From NCBI GenBank assembly GCA_902790215.1, contig CADAQX010000006.1, positions 62,001 to 126,000 of the forward strand: DNA of 64,000 nt, written 5' to 3'. Every line of letters starts with the position of its first letter. Positions within the stretch are counted from its first letter, which is position 1. Shown one piece after another: positions 62,351-64,000 of this stretch. The notes beneath the pieces were generated by a model, which worked only from the letters and a program-made list of their open reading frames with translations, was not told the origin of the DNA and searched no databases. The position numbers and the translations under genes were made by a program. Source of the DNA: an uncultured Bacteroidota bacterium (GTDB lineage Bacteria > Bacteroidota > Bacteroidia > Bacteroidales > P3).

Positions 62351-62639
62351 AATATAACACAAAGTGCATAAAGAACGGCACAACAACGGCTTAACGTCAG
62401 AATTGAAAAGTGAAAATTGAGAATTGAAAAATGAGTGTTCATTGGTTCGTAAGCATGGGAAAACCTGAGAACAAAAAACCTGTAAAGTCGGTTTAACGAC
62501 CTTTATTGGTATTTTTACGAAAGGAGAGGTGGGGTTAAGGTAAATAAACGAACCTGTCAAAAACAAAATGCGTACTTTTGCAGCGGTTTTCAGTGTTTTC
62601 GCTGACGAAGGTGTGAAGAAAGGGATAGCGACGTGAAGG

Positions 62640-62716
62640 CAAATCTACGGCGGGACAGCGGTGTGGCCAATCTTTTCGAAGCAACCACTAATCTGGTATA
62701 AACCCTAACACCCGAC
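62640..62716 (+). repeat. decayed 3' half of MITE A
   Basis: GGCGGGACAGCGGTGTGGCC and AATCTGGTATAAACCCTAAC then CCCGACTTGGGG correspond to GCGATGCGGCC..ATCTGGCATAAACCCTAAC..CCGATTTGGG of copy A1. The terminal repeat is mutated and the TTAA flank is lost. Confidence 0.5.
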
Positions 62717-62722
62717 TTGGGG

Positions 62723-63205
62723 TCACATCGACTGCAGATTGAGGGGGCGGCCGTCGAGTTTGGCCTCAACGAGGTCGTCGCCGCGATATACGAGCTTGAG
62801 CGAGAAAAAGGGCTGTGCGGGGTCCATCAGCAGACGGAGGAAGATCTTGTCGCCCTCCCACAGGGTGAGGTCGAAAAGGCGGCTTTTGTCAATCCACTCC
62901 AAATCGCCCTCGTTGCATGCGGTCTCCTCACCGCTCCAGTCGGAAGCGGTGAAGAGGTGCATGTATTCGCAGGGCCATATGTCGCTGACGAAGGTAACAA
63001 TGCCGCGGTATTGCCAACGGGAGATAGAGAGGCCTGTCTCCTCGCGCACTTCGCGCAGCATGCACTCGTCGGGGCTTTCGTCGGCTTCGCACTTGCCGCC
63101 TACGCCAATCCATTTGTCGTGGCTGGCGTCGTTGGCCTTCTTGACGCGGTGGAGCATCAGGTACTGGTCGCCGCGTTCCATATAGCAGAGGGTTGTCTGT
63201 TTCAT
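62723..63205 (-). CDS. NUDIX hydrolase (8-oxo-dGTP-like)
   Basis: 160 residues. The Nudix box G-x5-E-x7-R-E-U-x-E-E-x-G-U is read as 'GGKCEADESPDECMLREVREETGL' (about 36-59) with all metal-binding glutamates. 'MKQTTLCYMERGDQYLMLHRVKKANDASHDKWIGVG' resembles MutT/YtkD-type enzymes that clean oxidised nucleotides. Its start overlaps the stop of the RND pump by 4 nt, so it is the last gene of that operon. Confidence 0.9.
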   Translation of the reverse strand: MKQTTLCYMERGDQYLMLHRVKKANDASHDKWIGVGGKCEADESPDECMLREVREETGLSISRWQYRGIVTFVSDIWPCEYMHLFTASDWSGEETACNEGDLEWIDKSRLFDLTLWEGDKIFLRLLMDPAQPFFSLKLVYRGDDLVEAKLDGRPLNLQSM

Positions 63206-64000
63206 GATGCAGAGGGTGTTGGAGTGTCATCCACCTGCTTGTGAGTGCGTTTGGAGTATCGCTCGTACACAATCGGGATGACAAAGATATTGAGCAACGT
63301 GGAGGTAATCAGGCCACCCAGCACCACGACGGCCATGGGTGCCTGTATCTCGTTGCCGGGATGGTCGGCGGCCAAAATCATGGGTACAAGGGATAGCGCG
63401 GTGGTGAGGGCTGTCATGATGATGGGGTTGAACCGGTCGGCAGAGCCCTTGCGTATCACCTCGGACACGGGCAGTCCCTGGGCGGAGAGTGTCTGGTATT
63501 TGGCCACAAGGAGGATGCCGTTGCGCGTGGCAATGCCGAAGAGGGTGATGAATCCGATGATGGCCGGGATGCTGAGGCTGTCGGCTCCCAGTTTGACGGC
63601 CAGCACGCCGCCGATAAGAGCCAGCGGCAGGTTGAGCAGCACGATGAGCGAAAGGGTGAGGTTGCGGAACTCGGTGTAGAGCAGCAGGTAGATGATAGCC
63701 AGTGCAAGGATGAATACCAGCACCAAGGTGCGTGTGGCGGTGCGGGCGCTTTCGAACTGGCCGCCGTATTCCACGCGATAGCCTTCAGGCAGCTGGATTT
63801 TCTCATCTACGGCCTTCTTGATGTCGTCCACCACACCTATGGCATCGCGGCCGCTGACGTTGGCCGAGACGACGAGTTTGCGCTGCACGTTCTCGCGCGA
63901 GACGGTGTTGGGACCACCCACGGAGACCACGTCTGCCACCACGCCAAGGGGCACTTTGCCCCCGTTGTAGGTGTCGATAAGGGCATCCTTGACATCGTCG
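63202..64000 (-). CDS. RND efflux pump, CusA/CzcA-like, C-terminal part
   Basis: The frame is open to the window edge, so about 265 C-terminal residues are present. Visible are the end of the periplasmic docking region ('DALIDTYNGGKVPLGVVADVVSVGGPNTVSRENVQRKLVVSANVSGRDAIGVVDDIKK ... LPEGYRVEYGGQFESARTA') and about five membrane helices, with 'LVFILALAIIYLLLYTEFRNLTLSLIVLLNLPLALIGGVLAV' and 'GFITLFGIATRNGILLVAKY'. This is the heavy-metal-efflux (HME) subgroup of RND antiporters. The metal or substrate cannot be decided from this part. Confidence 0.88.
   Translation of the reverse strand, partial: DDVKDALIDTYNGGKVPLGVVADVVSVGGPNTVSRENVQRKLVVSANVSGRDAIGVVDDIKKAVDEKIQLPEGYRVEYGGQFESARTATRTLVLVFILALAIIYLLLYTEFRNLTLSLIVLLNLPLALIGGVLAVKLGADSLSIPAIIGFITLFGIATRNGILLVAKYQTLSAQGLPVSEVIRKGSADRFNPIIMTALTTALSLVPMILAADHPGNEIQAPMAVVVLGGLITSTLLNIFVIPIVYERYSKRTHKQVDDTPTPSAS

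Noticed and set aside
62203-62442. Minus-strand frame of about 79 codons containing a KRSNNERINDD-like string
   Set aside because: The string is the translation of the repeat B hairpin core, which also appears in the other copies in unrelated frames.

Overview
The window is a chromosomal segment of a Bacteroidota genome, most likely an uncultured Bacteroidales. The evidence is promoters of the TTTG / TAnnTTTG type with no Shine-Dalgarno signals, a fused SecDF, PorV-like and C-terminal-domain proteins of the type IX secretion system (T9SS), BspA-type leucine-rich repeats, an imelysin locus, DUF4301, and many SusE-like or FISUMP-like lipoproteins. I see no rRNA, CRISPR array, transposase, integrase or phage gene. 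There is one tRNA.

Layout. 1-2150: the 5' part of a BspA-like surface protein, a candidate structured ncRNA, and a HEPN/MNT toxin-antitoxin pair whose promoter and leader copy the start of that ncRNA. 2220-5952: outer-membrane proteins led by an ECF sigma/anti-sigma pair. 6021-9171: AAA ATPase, aroQ and a secreted protein, with 4-nt overlaps. 9375-14142: ATP-grasp protein, small membrane protein, a broken gdhA, a FISUMP-like lipoprotein and an alpha/beta hydrolase. 14337-20763: porin, imelysin and di-heme oxidoreductase, followed by a cytochrome c assembly protein (CcsBA) and interrupted by a MITE inserted exactly at a stop codon. 21400-28043: OmpA-family protein, glycosyltransferase, YitT and TPR proteins. 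28459-31217: a second ECF sigma operon of small lipoproteins with two matching ECF-type promoters. 31427-41739: housekeeping genes (class II UvrA, tRNA-Gly, pnp, rpsO, Na/Pi transporter, purM, HIT, greA) plus a repeat-rich gap. 41827-55059: secDF, a small membrane protein, a TonB-type receptor, a 1609-residue T9SS cargo and a PorV-like protein, all in one direction. 55180-64000: radC, folB, pheS, cyclophilin, DUF4301, LemA/TPM, a 44-residue basic protein, a NUDIX hydrolase and the end of an RND pump.

The most unusual material is non-coding: a ~193-bp MITE with perfect 12-bp terminal inverted repeats and TTAA flanks; a 266-bp hairpin-bearing repeat; an ncRNA-like unit whose 5' hairpin is reused as the toxin-antitoxin leader; two identically spaced ECF promoters; and arrays of 11-bp period upstream of the second sigma factor. 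All assignments come from reading the sequence; no database search was run.
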